A stretch of DNA of 64,000 nucleotides from Dyella monticola (GTDB lineage: Bacteria > Pseudomonadota > Gammaproteobacteria > Xanthomonadales > Rhodanobacteraceae): the NCBI RefSeq assembly GCF_003363155.1, contig NZ_QRBE01000003.1:310001-374000 (forward strand), read 5' to 3'. Shown piece after piece: positions 1 to 8,713 of the stretch. Each line of letters begins with the position of its first letter. Within the stretch, counting starts at the first letter, position 1. Both the position numbers and the translations under genes were made by a program. The notes below the pieces were generated by a model that saw only the letters and a program-made list of their open reading frames with translations, was not told the origin of the DNA and searched no databases.

Positions 1-634
1 TGCCCGGCACCAGCAGCGGGATGTCACCGATCAAGGCGCGCACCTGGGCCAGTTGTTCCGGCCAGGTGGCGCCGGTCACCAGCGCACAGTTGCCGTGCGT
101 GTTCCATTCCTGCGCAATGAGGCGGGCGACATGCTGGTACAACGGCTTGCCGCCGACATCCAGATCCTGCAGATCGGCCGCGCCCGGGTTGGACGTGTGA
201 CAAAGCAGAATCACGCCCTTGTCGGCACGGTCGAGGAAAGGCTGGATGGAGTCGCGCCCCAGATAAGGGTTCAGCGTGACGGCATCCGCACCGTAGCGTT
301 CGAACGCTTCGGTGACGTAATGCTGTGCGGTGCTGCCGATGTCGCCGCGTTTGGCGTCGAGAATCACCGGAATACCGGGATGCTTGACGTGGATGTGTGC
401 GATCAGACGCTCGAGTGTGTCCTCCGCGCGCAATGCGGCGAAGTGCGCGATCTGCGGTTTGTACGCGCAGACGAGGTCGGCAGTGGCGTCGACGATGGCG
501 CTCACGAATTCGAACACGGCATCCGCACGATCTTTCAGATGCGCGGGAAATTTCGCGGGTTCGGGATCGAGGCCGACGCAGACCAGGGAGTTGTTGCCGG
601 CCCATGCGGCTTGCAGGGATTGCATGAAGTGCAT
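1..634 (-). CDS. pyrF: Orotidine 5'-phosphate decarboxylase (3' end missing)
   Basis: It decarboxylates OMP to UMP, the last step of de novo pyrimidine synthesis, in the cytoplasm. The reading frame runs off the left edge of the window, so only about 211 N-terminal residues are visible. The motif [15 protein letters not shown] near residue 90, followed by the segment ending [10 protein letters not shown], is the active-site signature of the longer type-2 OMP decarboxylases rather than the E. coli type. The start at 634 is preferred because a GGAG sits 9 bases upstream; a second in-frame ATG lies at 625. Overlapping frames on both strands here are shadows. Confident call. Confidence 0.93.
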   Translation of the reverse strand, partial: MHFMQSLQAAWAGNNSLVCVGLDPEPAKFPAHLKDRADAVFEFVSAIVDATADLVCAYKPQIAHFAALRAEDTLERLIAHIHVKHPGIPVILDAKRGDIGSTAQHYVTEAFERYGADAVTLNPYLGRDSIQPFLDRADKGVILLCHTSNPGAADLQDLDVGGKPLYQHVARLIAQEWNTHGNCALVTGATWPEQLAQVRALIGDIPLLVPG

Positions 635-700
635 CGGAAATGTCTCCTTATCGCTCGCTGCCGTTTTCGACCCGATCAGGGGCGCTGCTTACCGAACCGC

Positions 701-780
701 CGTCATTCCCGCGGAAGCGGGAATCCATCTCGCATTGATGCATCTGTTGAAATGGATTTCCGCTTTCGCAGGAATGACGA
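701..780. repeat. Palindromic intergenic repeat (family 2)
   Basis: Two arms, 701-728 and 751-780, are near-perfect reverse complements built on the core cgtcattcccgcggaagc, separated by about 22 bases. Each arm also has an internal hairpin. It sits between the divergently spaced pyrF start and the ettA end. Related copies occur at 44522-44600 and, as half-elements, near 49164 and 62215. It resembles REP-type elements; no coding function. Confidence 0.7.
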
Positions 781-864
781 CTTTGAGGGTCTGTGCCGCC
801 GTACTGCGACCTTGGACCTTCACCTCGGCCCTTTCTCGGAGGAGTGACGCAGTAGAGTGCGGTC

Positions 865-2526
865 TCAGGCCAGCTTTTTGTACTTCACGCGATGCGGCTT
901 CGCCGCTTCATCACCCAGGCGGCGCTTCTTGTCCGCTTCGTATTCGTTGTAGTTGCCAGGGAAGAACTCCACGTGCGAGTCGCCTTCGAATGCAATGATG
1001 TGCGTGGCGATACGATCGAGGAACCAGCGATCATGCGAAATCACCATCGCGCAGCCCGGGAACTCCAGCAGGGCATCTTCCAGTGCCCGCAAGGTTTCGA
1101 TATCCAGGTCGTTCGACGGTTCGTCGAGCAGCAGCACGTTGCCGCCCTGTAGCAGCGTTTTGGCCATATGCAGACGGCCACGTTCACCACCGGACAGATT
1201 GCCCACGATCTTCTGCTGATCGGTGCCCTTGAAGTTGAAGCGGCCGATGTACGCGCGCGATTGGATTTCGAAATTGCCGATGGTGAGGATGTCCGATCCG
1301 CCCGAGACTTCCTGCCACACGTTGTTTTTCGCATCGAGCGCGCCGCGCGACTGATCGACGTAGGCGAGCTTCACGGTATGGCCGATCTTCACTTCGCCGT
1401 TGTCGGGCTTCTCCACGCCAGTGATGAGCTTCATCAGCGTGGATTTTCCCGCGCCGTTCGGACCGATCACACCGACGATGGCGCCCGGTGGCACCTTGAA
1501 CGACAAATCGTCGATCAAGAGGCGATCGCCGAAGGACTTGCTGACGTTCTTGAACTCGATCACTTCCTGACCCAGGCGCTCGCCCGGCGGAATGAAGACT
1601 TCGTTGGTTTCGTTGCGACGCTGGTATTCAACCGAATTCAGCTCTTCGAAGCGGTTCAAGCGCGCCTTGCCCTTGGACTGGCGGCCCTTGGCGGCAGAGC
1701 GCACCCACTCCAGTTCCTTCTCGATCGCCCTCTGGCGGGATTTTTCCTGCTGTGCTTCCTGCTTCAGGCGCTGGTCTTTCTGTTCCAGCCACTCGGTGTA
1801 GTTGCCCTTCCACGGAATGCCGCGGCCGCGGTCGAGTTCGAGAATCCACTCGGCGGCGTTGTCGAGGAAGTAGCGATCATGGGTGACAGCCACCACGGTA
1901 CCCGGGTAATCCTGCAGGAAATGCTCCAGCCACTCGACCGATTCGGCGTCCAAATGGTTGGTGGGCTCATCCAGCAGGAGCATGTCGGGCTTGGACAGCA
2001 ACAGGCGGCACAGCGCGACGCGGCGCTTTTCACCGCCGGAGAGCGGGCCGATCGTGGCATCCCACGGCGGCAGGCGCAGCGCGTCGGCGGCCACTTCGAG
2101 CTGGCGCTCGAGCGCATGCGCATCGTTCACGGCCAGCACGTTTTCCAGCGCCTGCTGCTCGGCGGCGAGCTTGTCGAAATCCGCGCCTTCTTCGGCGTAA
2201 GCGGCATAGACCTCTTCCAGGCGCTTCTGCGCGTCGAAGATCACCGAGACGCCTTCTTCCACCGCCTGGCGCACGGTTTTCTCCGGATCCAGTTCCGGTT
2301 CCTGCGCCAGATAGCCGACCTTGATACCCGGCTGCGGACGGGCCTCACCCTGAAAATCCTTGTCGACGCCAGCCATGATGCGCAGCACCGTGGACTTGCC
2401 CGCGCCGTTCAAGCCCAGCAGGCCGATCTTGGCGCCGGGAAAGAAGCTCAGCGAGATGTCTTTGATGATCTGGCGCTTCGGGGGGACGATCTTGCTGACC
2501 CCATTCATGGTGTAGATGTATTGCAT
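865..2526 (-). CDS. ettA: Energy-dependent translational throttle protein EttA (ABC-F ATPase)
   Basis: An ABC-F protein that binds the ribosomal E site and gates entry into elongation according to ATP/ADP ratio; soluble, no membrane domain. The 553-residue product matches the usual EttA length (about 555). Two ABC domains are visible: Walker A GLNGAGKS near residue 38 and GPNGAGKS near 350, each followed by an LSGGE signature and a Walker B LLLDEPTNHLD or LLLDEPSNDLD. A charged linker rich in K/R/E lies between them. The N-terminus MQYIYTMNGVSK matches the EttA start; a GGAG 9 bases upstream supports 2526 over an upstream in-frame codon at 2580. Monocistronic. Confidence 0.95.
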   Translation of the reverse strand: MQYIYTMNGVSKIVPPKRQIIKDISLSFFPGAKIGLLGLNGAGKSTVLRIMAGVDKDFQGEARPQPGIKVGYLAQEPELDPEKTVRQAVEEGVSVIFDAQKRLEEVYAAYAEEGADFDKLAAEQQALENVLAVNDAHALERQLEVAADALRLPPWDATIGPLSGGEKRRVALCRLLLSKPDMLLLDEPTNHLDAESVEWLEHFLQDYPGTVVAVTHDRYFLDNAAEWILELDRGRGIPWKGNYTEWLEQKDQRLKQEAQQEKSRQRAIEKELEWVRSAAKGRQSKGKARLNRFEELNSVEYQRRNETNEVFIPPGERLGQEVIEFKNVSKSFGDRLLIDDLSFKVPPGAIVGVIGPNGAGKSTLMKLITGVEKPDNGEVKIGHTVKLAYVDQSRGALDAKNNVWQEVSGGSDILTIGNFEIQSRAYIGRFNFKGTDQQKIVGNLSGGERGRLHMAKTLLQGGNVLLLDEPSNDLDIETLRALEDALLEFPGCAMVISHDRWFLDRIATHIIAFEGDSHVEFFPGNYNEYEADKKRRLGDEAAKPHRVKYKKLA

Positions 2527-2979
2527 GCTGGCTCCGTTGGCGTGCGCGTGGCTGGCCCGTGGGGGACAGGCGACGCGCAAGGGCGTGGGTTCTCAAGCCC
2601 CGTAGTATAGCCGTTTATGGGTAAGCGCCGGTGACAGCCGCGTGTGGTTCGCCGCCCGATTACCGGCCGATAGCGGCTTGTTCGCCGCTTTTCGCGCATG
2701 CCACGGCAGGAACCGGCGTGTACCGATTGTCAGCCGGCTGGTAATCGGTTGGAGCACGCCTCTTTGGGGTGCGCGTAAAAGAGCGTTTGAAGTACACCGG
2801 CCTTCGGCTGCCCCTGACGTAGCACGGGCATGAAAAAGTGAAGTTCAGGGAGAACGGAGTGCGCGTACCTTCAAGGGGTGCGCGAGGGTAGTCGCGATGC
2901 GCCACTACAAGCACGGCATCAGCAAACGTGACCTGCACAGCACGCGCACATCGCTACAGCGCTTGCATGACCGGCGACT
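2527..2979. other. Long intergenic region without a recognisable gene
   Basis: 453 bases between ettA and the effector-like cassette. Short frames exist on both strands but none has a ribosome site, a recognisable motif or typical codon use. The right half holds three similar short motifs (ggggtgcgcg at about 2768 and 2876, gagtgcgcgtacc at about 2858). It may be a degenerate dispersed repeat or mobile-element scar; this is a guess. The ettA promoter should lie at its left end. Confidence 0.4.
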
Positions 2980-3834
2980 TCAAGCGGAAGAATTCTGTGC
3001 ATCGCTGAGTTCAACCATGGCGTCGCCCAGTTCTTCGGTCGCGGATTGGAAGCTGGCATCGGCATCTCTAAGCCTTTCATGCGCGGCAGTGAGCCTGTCA
3101 TCGGCATCGATCAGTTGACCGGATACAAGGTCGAATTGTGCGTCGGCATCTCGGTACGCTGCTTCAAGATTAGGTAAGTCATTCTCTATATTGAGCCTTT
3201 CTTCCGCTGAGAGGTTTTCGTGCTGAAGAGATGCTCTTGCTTGGGTAAGGCGGCGGCTTGCTGCATCAACCGCCTCATTGGCGCTATTGAAGGAGGAATC
3301 CGCGTTGTCGTATGCGTTGGTCGCCGCGACAACTTCCTCATCAGCCTCGCGAAATTCTCTCTCGGCGTCTCCAACTCGCGCCCGGGCCTCGCCAAGTCGC
3401 GCTTTAGCCTGCTGGATTCGATGAGCGCGAACCTCTTTGGAGGGATCCACGCCGCCCTTCAACCCGTCAACAACATTCCACCCGCCCGCGTCATCGCTCA
3501 TCGCCTGTTTGGACGTCTGTTTGAGCACACCCGTTTGTGGATCGCGCGTATAGAGGGTTTGCGGTACGCCCGCCTTCGCGATGCCTTTGACGTAGTAGGC
3601 TGTCGAATCGCCCGGCAAGCTTACGCTGGTGGGGTGATCGGACGAGACGAATGTCGACGCCATGCCAGAGGGCTGTCCTGTTCGTGGCGTGGTCGAAAAA
3701 CCGGCGGTTTCCGGCGGGGTTACCGACACGGGAGCAGCCTTGGTGGAGCCGCTGCCTTCGTTGGCCCCTGACTCCTTCGTGCTGGTGTGAACCGATTCCG
3801 GACTGACCTCCGGATGAATATTGATCCTGAACAT
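2980..3834 (-). CDS. Effector-like protein with conserved N-terminus and coiled-coil tail (paralogue A)
   Basis: 284 residues of unknown function. Residues 1-128 are Ser/Thr/Pro/Gly-rich, have no Sec signal peptide, and match the gene at 5700-6641 at roughly five of every six positions by eye, including SLPGDSTAYYVKG, LYTRDPQTGVLKQTSKQ and a closing VDGLKGG. From about 130 to the end the sequence is an Ala/Glu/Asp/Arg-rich heptad pattern typical of a long coiled coil, and this half is not shared with the paralogue. An unstructured polar N-terminus, a short conserved module and a variable tail suggest a secreted effector, perhaps type III, but no secretion genes are in the window. The start follows AGGA by 12 bases, in the same context as the paralogue. 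Confidence 0.7.
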   Translation of the reverse strand: MFRINIHPEVSPESVHTSTKESGANEGSGSTKAAPVSVTPPETAGFSTTPRTGQPSGMASTFVSSDHPTSVSLPGDSTAYYVKGIAKAGVPQTLYTRDPQTGVLKQTSKQAMSDDAGGWNVVDGLKGGVDPSKEVRAHRIQQAKARLGEARARVGDAEREFREADEEVVAATNAYDNADSSFNSANEAVDAASRRLTQARASLQHENLSAEERLNIENDLPNLEAAYRDADAQFDLVSGQLIDADDRLTAAHERLRDADASFQSATEELGDAMVELSDAQNSSA

Positions 3835-3911
3835 GACAAGCGTGCTTCCTGCAAAATAGGTAAGCCAACGATAGAGATACCGCGCGCAACGTGGTGGTAC
3901 ATGGTTAGCGC
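3451..3911 (-). repeat. Inverted repeat arm 1 (upstream region plus N-terminal codons of paralogue A)
   Basis: About 460 bases comprising the 77 bases upstream of the gene start and its first ~128 codons. The same segment occurs in opposite orientation at 5624-6080. The conservation continues through the non-coding leader (for example tctctatcgt and gcttaccta in both), so this is a DNA-level duplication and not only protein similarity. Confidence 0.75.
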
Positions 3912-3942
3912 TGCGGCACTCTCGCTGTGATGCGTCAATGCA

Positions 3943-5532
3943 TCACAAGGATTTGTTCCAGTTGTTCACGCCATAGCGCGCCCAATGGAGCTGCGTATTA
4001 CCGGCATTGTTCGGGTCGTCGACGTCCATCGGATTGCCAGGTTTGCTGGGATCGAGCGTGGAGTGTTCTTTTTGCAGAGCTTGTATGAGGGGGTAGCCGT
4101 AGTCGACGCCGACAGACAAACGAGGGTGGATTTTCGCCAAGCCTGCCGAAAGGAGATCGATGCCTAACGAGAAAGCGCCATCGTCCTGTTGGGATTTTGT
4201 TTTTCCCAAAAATATTCCCGCCAGGCCCGAGGCGAATGGTAGAGGCATATAGTCCATTACCCGAATGGCTTTCTTTTTGGTGACGTCGCTATTGGACGTA
4301 ATATCGAAATCCGCATCCTCTTTGTCGTGCCGTTGGTTGATGGCGGCGAGGCTGCCGAAAGGATCGTTATGAATCTCCTTCTGATCGAACGAGACAGGAT
4401 ACGTAAAACCGTTTTTTATCCACTGCCAAGTTACATTCGCCTTTTCAAAAAAGCCGTCGGCTCTAAGGGTCCCTAGCACGCCAGGCCCTCCCGCGCGCCC
4501 ATTGACGTCGTTTTCGGAGAAATGCTTTACGGCAAAATCTGTCAGGCCATCATCCTTGTTTCCACAAAGCTTGGTGCCCCAATGGTGAGTGAAGTCATCC
4601 TGGTCGGCGAACGTCGTTACCGGCCTGTCCTCCCCGCGGAAATACGTCAGAACCCGATCTTTACCGACAATGACGAGGCCGTCGTTGGATTGGTATCCAT
4701 TGAACGCGAAGGGATAGACCTTGGGCGGATCGCTGTCATTGGGATCGGGGTTGAAGGCGCGCTTGGCCAGGGCATAACTTTTATCGTCCAGCTCGCCCAG
4801 GGCATGCTGCATATCGATGTCGAGCATGGCACGTAACTTGGAAACGTTGCGCGCCTCATCGCCATGCGCCTTATAAAACTGGTCGATCTTATTCTTGTAA
4901 TAAGTCTTGAAGTCCAGGTCGCTTAGCGAATCATAAAACGCATGGGAGTCGATCACGTCTTTTTCATCCGTGGCCGATTGCTTCGGATCGTTACTGGTGG
5001 AGATATGAAAGCGCTTCGACTCTTTTGAAATCAGCGTGTACAGGTTGCCATAAGCGATTTGGGATAACGGTGTGGAATGGATGAGGCGACCCACACCCGC
5101 CTCTTTATCCGTAGGCGGGTACGCCGGACCTGCCCTGCTCGGCACCTTCTCGTTGATGGGCTCATATTCATTCAAATAGGTTTTGTCGGGATCGATCTCT
5201 ATACCAAAGTGATCCTTGATGAATTGCTTCATGTAGGAAGCGGATTCGCCATGATACGAAGGGATAGTTTCAGCAAGCTGCTGTGATTTGAAAATCAATC
5301 CCTCGTTGCGCGACTCAAGGTCTTCCCGCACATCCGGATCCATCGATGAGGTGCTTGGGGCCGTGGCAGGGACATCCACCGAAGATCGGGAAGGTGGCCG
5401 GGCGAAAGGGGATGCATTCGCCGTTACAGCGGGCTGGCTCGATGCAGACGACGATCGGCCTGGCGCGGCGGTCGGAAACGTATCGGTATAGGTGGGAGAT
5501 AAAGCGGGAAGCGTTGCGGATGTGTTGATCAT
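3943..5532 (-). CDS. Putative secreted effector, dermonecrotic-toxin-like (DUF6543-type) region
   Basis: 529 residues with no clear enzyme motif. The first ~70 residues are almost purely Ser/Thr/Pro/Ala, as in type III secreted proteins. The middle contains TPLSQIAYGNL near residue 135, then a helical block with YYKNKIDQFYKAHGDEARN and ALGELDDKSYALAKRAF; this pattern recalls the N-terminal region of Pseudomonas dermonecrotic-toxin-domain (DUF6543) proteins. That family assignment is by memory of the pattern and tentative. The C-terminus has a hydrophobic stretch (MPLPFASGLAGIFLG). The gene is visibly more AT-rich than its neighbours, suggesting transfer. ATG at 5532 was chosen over GTG at 5538; neither has a strong ribosome site. 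It is enclosed by the inverted paralogues. Confidence 0.55.
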   Translation of the reverse strand: MINTSATLPALSPTYTDTFPTAAPGRSSSASSQPAVTANASPFARPPSRSSVDVPATAPSTSSMDPDVREDLESRNEGLIFKSQQLAETIPSYHGESASYMKQFIKDHFGIEIDPDKTYLNEYEPINEKVPSRAGPAYPPTDKEAGVGRLIHSTPLSQIAYGNLYTLISKESKRFHISTSNDPKQSATDEKDVIDSHAFYDSLSDLDFKTYYKNKIDQFYKAHGDEARNVSKLRAMLDIDMQHALGELDDKSYALAKRAFNPDPNDSDPPKVYPFAFNGYQSNDGLVIVGKDRVLTYFRGEDRPVTTFADQDDFTHHWGTKLCGNKDDGLTDFAVKHFSENDVNGRAGGPGVLGTLRADGFFEKANVTWQWIKNGFTYPVSFDQKEIHNDPFGSLAAINQRHDKEDADFDITSNSDVTKKKAIRVMDYMPLPFASGLAGIFLGKTKSQQDDGAFSLGIDLLSAGLAKIHPRLSVGVDYGYPLIQALQKEHSTLDPSKPGNPMDVDDPNNAGNTQLHWARYGVNNWNKSL

Positions 5533-5623
5533 GGTCACTCATCGCATAAGTAAGTATGAAAATGAGGAATGGCCTGTTCTTGCATCCTCGTGCCGATTAT
5601 CGGGCGTCGACGGGAGCGCCCGG

Positions 5624-6080
5624 CGCTAACCATGTATTACCGCGTCGTGCGCAGTATCTCTATCGTGGGCTTACCTACTTTGCAGGAGGCATGCTTGTTA
5701 TGTTCAGGATCAACAGTCACCCGGATATCCATCCGGAATCGGTTCACGCCAGTACGAGAGAGTCAGGGGCCAACGAAGGCAGCGGCTCCACCAAGACCGC
5801 ACCCGTGTCGGTGGCCTCGCCGGAAACCGCCGGTTTTTCGACCACGCCGCGAACGGGACAACCCACTGGCATGGCGTCGACATTCGTCTCGCCCGATCGC
5901 CCCGCCCGCGTAAGCTTGCCGGGCGATTCGACGGCCTACTACGTCAAGGGCAGCTCGAAGGCGGGTGTGCCTCAAGCCCTCTATACGCGCGATCCACAAA
6001 CGGGCGTACTCAAACAGACGTCCAAACAGGCGGTGAGCGATGGCGGCGGATGGAAAGCTGTTGACGGTTTGAAGGGTGGC
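5624..6080 (+). repeat. Inverted repeat arm 2 (upstream region plus N-terminal codons of paralogue C)
   Basis: Mirror copy of the segment at 3451-3911: 76 bases of leader and about 127 codons. The two arms bracket the effector-like gene at 3943-5532, so recombination between them would invert a segment of about 1.7 kb. Confidence 0.75.
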
Positions 6081-6641
6081 CTGAACTACAGCCCTGAAGC
6101 GAGAGCGGCCCGACTCCAAGACGCGCAGCATCAATATGACCTGGCTGTGCAGAGATTAGGGCGTGCCCAAAGCGGCCTCCATGAAACCGAGCAAGAATAT
6201 GAAGCGGCTCAGAACCTCGTTTATCAGGCAAAAGGCCGTGTGGTTACCACCAAAGACAACATCAGGGTCGTAAGTGAAAGGATCAATTTTTGGCAAACAG
6301 AAAGAATCAAGGCTCGGAACGATTTGGCCGGAGCCCAAAGCCAGCTCACGTCGATCACAGACTCTGAGAATGCCTCCGCGGCCAGGTTGGTCCACGCGCA
6401 ATCGCAACTGATAAATGCCTCGCGGTCTCTCAATGTGGCGGAGCGCCGACTCCGAGATGCCAACAACACCATGCAGACCGTGCAGCGCCAACTCGCAGTG
6501 AGTCGTCAAGCGTTGATGAGTCATGAAACGGCACTCACTACGGCTGCCGACCAGCTGACGTCGTCCCAGAATGCGCTTCGCACGGCCACTGCTGACGTCA
6601 GTGAGGCCTCTGAAGCGTTACGCAACGCCCAGTCGCCGTAG
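5700..6641 (+). CDS. Effector-like protein with conserved N-terminus and coiled-coil tail (paralogue C)
   Basis: 313 residues, function unknown. It begins MFRINSHPDIHPESVH, and the first ~127 residues are the second copy of the module in the gene at 2980-3834. The remaining ~185 residues are an independent Ala/Gln/Arg-rich coiled coil (for example SASRLVHAQSQL-like heptads) with almost no aromatic residues. An AGGAGG lies 10 bases before ATG 5700, a better ribosome site than the sister gene has. The gene is divergent from the central effector-like gene and is read towards glyA; two small hairpins (6658-6672, 6687-6709) follow it. Confidence 0.7.
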   Translation: MFRINSHPDIHPESVHASTRESGANEGSGSTKTAPVSVASPETAGFSTTPRTGQPTGMASTFVSPDRPARVSLPGDSTAYYVKGSSKAGVPQALYTRDPQTGVLKQTSKQAVSDGGGWKAVDGLKGGLNYSPEARAARLQDAQHQYDLAVQRLGRAQSGLHETEQEYEAAQNLVYQAKGRVVTTKDNIRVVSERINFWQTERIKARNDLAGAQSQLTSITDSENASAARLVHAQSQLINASRSLNVAERRLRDANNTMQTVQRQLAVSRQALMSHETALTTAADQLTSSQNALRTATADVSEASEALRNAQSP

Positions 6642-6762
6642 GGTGCGGGCATCGGGCCGTACATAGTACGGTAGGCGGCGACAAACGGGGGTGGTGGCCG
6701 TAAGCCCCCTTGGCTATTACACTTTTAAGTCTTGACCCCGCACGCATCCCCATGAGGCCCGA

Positions 6763-8016
6763 ATGTTCCCGAAGCATCAAACGATTGCCGGCTATGACGA
6801 TGAGCTGGCCAAGGCCATTGCCGACGAGGCCCGCCGCCAGGAGGACCATGTCGAGCTGATCGCTTCGGAAAACTATGCCAGCCCACGCGTGCTGGAGGCC
6901 CAAGGTTCGGTACTCACTAATAAATACGCCGAAGGTTATCCGGGCAAGCGCTATTACGGTGGTTGTGAATACGTGGATGTGGCCGAACGGCTCGCGATCG
7001 AGCGCCTCAAGCAACTGTTTGGCGCCACCTACGCCAACGTGCAGCCGCACTCGGGCTCGCAGGCCAATCAGGCGGTGTATTTCGCGCTGCTCAATCCCGG
7101 CGACACCATCCTGGGCATGAGCCTGGCGCACGGTGGTCACCTCACGCATGGCGCGAAGGTGAATATCTCCGGCAAGCTGATGAATGCCGTGCAATACGGC
7201 GTGAACGAACACGGCCTGGTCGATTATGACGAAGTCGAGCGTCTCGCCCTGGAGCACAAGCCGAAAATGATCGTGGCCGGCTTCAGTGCCTACTCGCAGG
7301 TGATGGATTGGGCCCGTTTCCGTGCTATTGCCGATAGGGTCGGCGCTTATCTTTTCGTCGACATGGCGCACGTCGCAGGCCTGATTGCCGCGGGCGTCTA
7401 TCCGAGCCCGCTGCCGCACGCGCACGTGGTCACCTCCACCACGCACAAGACACTGCGCGGTCCGCGCGGTGGTTTTGTCATTGCCAAGGACGCCAGCGAG
7501 GAGCTGGAAAAGAAGCTGCAATCCATCGTGTTCCCCGGTATCCAGGGTGGCCCGTTGATGCACGTGATCGCCGCCAAGGCGGTTGCGTTCAAGGAAGCAC
7601 TGGAGCCCTCGTTCAAGCACTACCAGGCACAGGTTGTGAAGAACGCCAAGGCGATGGCCAAGACGCTGATCGAGCGCGGCTACAAAGTGGTTTCCGGCGG
7701 CACCGAAAACCACTTGATGCTGATCGATCTGATCGGGCGCGAAGTGACCGGCAAGGATGCCGAGGCGGCCCTCGGCAAGGCGCACATCACAGTGAACAAG
7801 AACGCGGTGCCGAACGATCCCCGCTCGCCGTTCGTAACCTCCGGCCTGCGCGTGGGTACCCCTGCCATCACCACCCGCGGTTACCAGGAAGCGGACGTGG
7901 TTGAGCTGACGCAGTGGATCTGTGATGTGCTGGACGCGCCGACCGATGAAAGCGTCATCAAAGCCGTGCGTGAGAAAGTATCCGCACAATGCAAGAAATT
8001 TCCGGTTTACGGCTGA
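6763..8016 (+). CDS. glyA: Serine hydroxymethyltransferase
   Basis: PLP enzyme interconverting serine and glycine with tetrahydrofolate; main source of one-carbon units, cytoplasmic tetramer. Length 417, identical to E. coli GlyA. The PLP lysine is K229 in TSTTHKT, and the substrate-site elements [10 protein letters not shown] (near 31) and GCEYVDVAE (near 67) are intact. ATG 6763 follows a GAGG 5 bases upstream. It is followed 21 bases later by nrdR, a common pairing in this group of bacteria. A 463-residue open frame on the opposite strand is a codon-bias shadow. Confidence 0.98.
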   Translation: MFPKHQTIAGYDDELAKAIADEARRQEDHVELIASENYASPRVLEAQGSVLTNKYAEGYPGKRYYGGCEYVDVAERLAIERLKQLFGATYANVQPHSGSQANQAVYFALLNPGDTILGMSLAHGGHLTHGAKVNISGKLMNAVQYGVNEHGLVDYDEVERLALEHKPKMIVAGFSAYSQVMDWARFRAIADRVGAYLFVDMAHVAGLIAAGVYPSPLPHAHVVTSTTHKTLRGPRGGFVIAKDASEELEKKLQSIVFPGIQGGPLMHVIAAKAVAFKEALEPSFKHYQAQVVKNAKAMAKTLIERGYKVVSGGTENHLMLIDLIGREVTGKDAEAALGKAHITVNKNAVPNDPRSPFVTSGLRVGTPAITTRGYQEADVVELTQWICDVLDAPTDESVIKAVREKVSAQCKKFPVYG

Positions 8017-8037
8017 CAGGCCTGTTCACACGCGCTG

Positions 8038-8568
8038 ATGCATTGCCCTTTCTGCCAGCATGAAGACACCCGCGTGATCGATTCACGCCTCGCCGACGAC
8101 GGCGCCACCGTGCGTCGTCGCCGCGAATGTCCGCAATGTGGCGAACGCTTCAATACCTTCGAAACGGCAGAGCTGAAGCTGCCGGCGATCGTAAAAAGCG
8201 GCGAGCGGCGCGAAAGCTTCGATGAACGCAAGTTGCGCACCAGTTTCGAACGTGCTCTGCAAAAGCGGCCAGTGGCAAGCCACGACGTGGACGCCGCGGT
8301 CCGTGCGGTGATCGATGATTTGCGTAAAAGCGGTGAGCGCGAAGTGCCTTCACGCCATGTGGGCGAGCTGGTGATGCGTGAGCTGAAGAAGCTCGACCAG
8401 GTGGCGTACGTGCGTTTTGCATCCGTCTATCGCAAGTTCGAAGACGTGCATGCGTTCCGCGAAGAGATCGAAAAGCTGGAGCGTGATTTGCCGGGGCTGG
8501 AGAACTTGCAGCTTTCGTTGCTGGGCGAAGCGGCTGCGGCGGCGAAACGTGGGCATCGCAAAGGTTGA
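8038..8568 (+). CDS. nrdR: Transcriptional repressor NrdR
   Basis: ATP/dATP-sensing repressor of ribonucleotide reductase operons. The N-terminal zinc ribbon has its four cysteines in HCPFC (residues 3-6) and ECPQCGERF (residues 31-34), followed by the ATP-cone domain starting [19 protein letters not shown]. 176 residues, at the long end for the family because of an Ala/Lys-rich tail. The start is fixed by the conserved MHCPFC; the upstream ribosome site is weak, consistent with coupling to glyA. Confidence 0.96.
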   Translation: MHCPFCQHEDTRVIDSRLADDGATVRRRRECPQCGERFNTFETAELKLPAIVKSGERRESFDERKLRTSFERALQKRPVASHDVDAAVRAVIDDLRKSGEREVPSRHVGELVMRELKKLDQVAYVRFASVYRKFEDVHAFREEIEKLERDLPGLENLQLSLLGEAAAAAKRGHRKG

Positions 8569-8584
8569 CTGTTCCGCGGACTGC

Positions 8585-8697
8585 TCCCACCCCTACGTGC
8601 AGTAGGGGTGGAGTGAAGCACAATCGCCATGAAGTGGGGTAGTGGGGCAAGCGCGTGCAACCCCACCCCAACCCTCCTCTGCAAGCACGGGAGGGGA
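8585..8697. repeat. Palindromic ~110 bp repeat, family 1, copy 1
   Basis: The left hairpin cacccctacgtgcagtaggggtg and right hairpin ccctcctctgcaagcacgggagggg bracket a centre whose flanks (gtggggt and accccac) can also pair. It lies between the convergent nrdR and cysK ends, so it could act as a terminator. The same architecture recurs at 10425, 17517, 25296, 26145, 47611 and 58288. Confidence 0.7.
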
Positions 8698-8713
8698 TAG
8701 ATGCACCCGGTGC

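Noticed and set aside
1168-2610. 480-residue open frame antisense to ettA
   Set aside because: Codon-bias shadow; ettA is unambiguous.
3835-3911. Possible sigma-54 or hrp-type promoter in the shared leader of the effector-like genes
   Set aside because: The GG and GC elements are spaced two bases too far for -24/-12, and no hrp or PIP box match was found.
6650-6762. Possible glycine riboswitch before glyA
   Set aside because: Two small hairpins are present, but none of the conserved glycine aptamer segments is seen.
6598-7989. 463-residue open frame antisense to glyA
   Set aside because: Codon-bias shadow with no ribosome site or motif.
8585-8697. Possible CRISPR fragment from short repeated hairpins
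   Set aside because: Copies are scattered over the window, are internally palindromic and have no regular spacers or cas genes.
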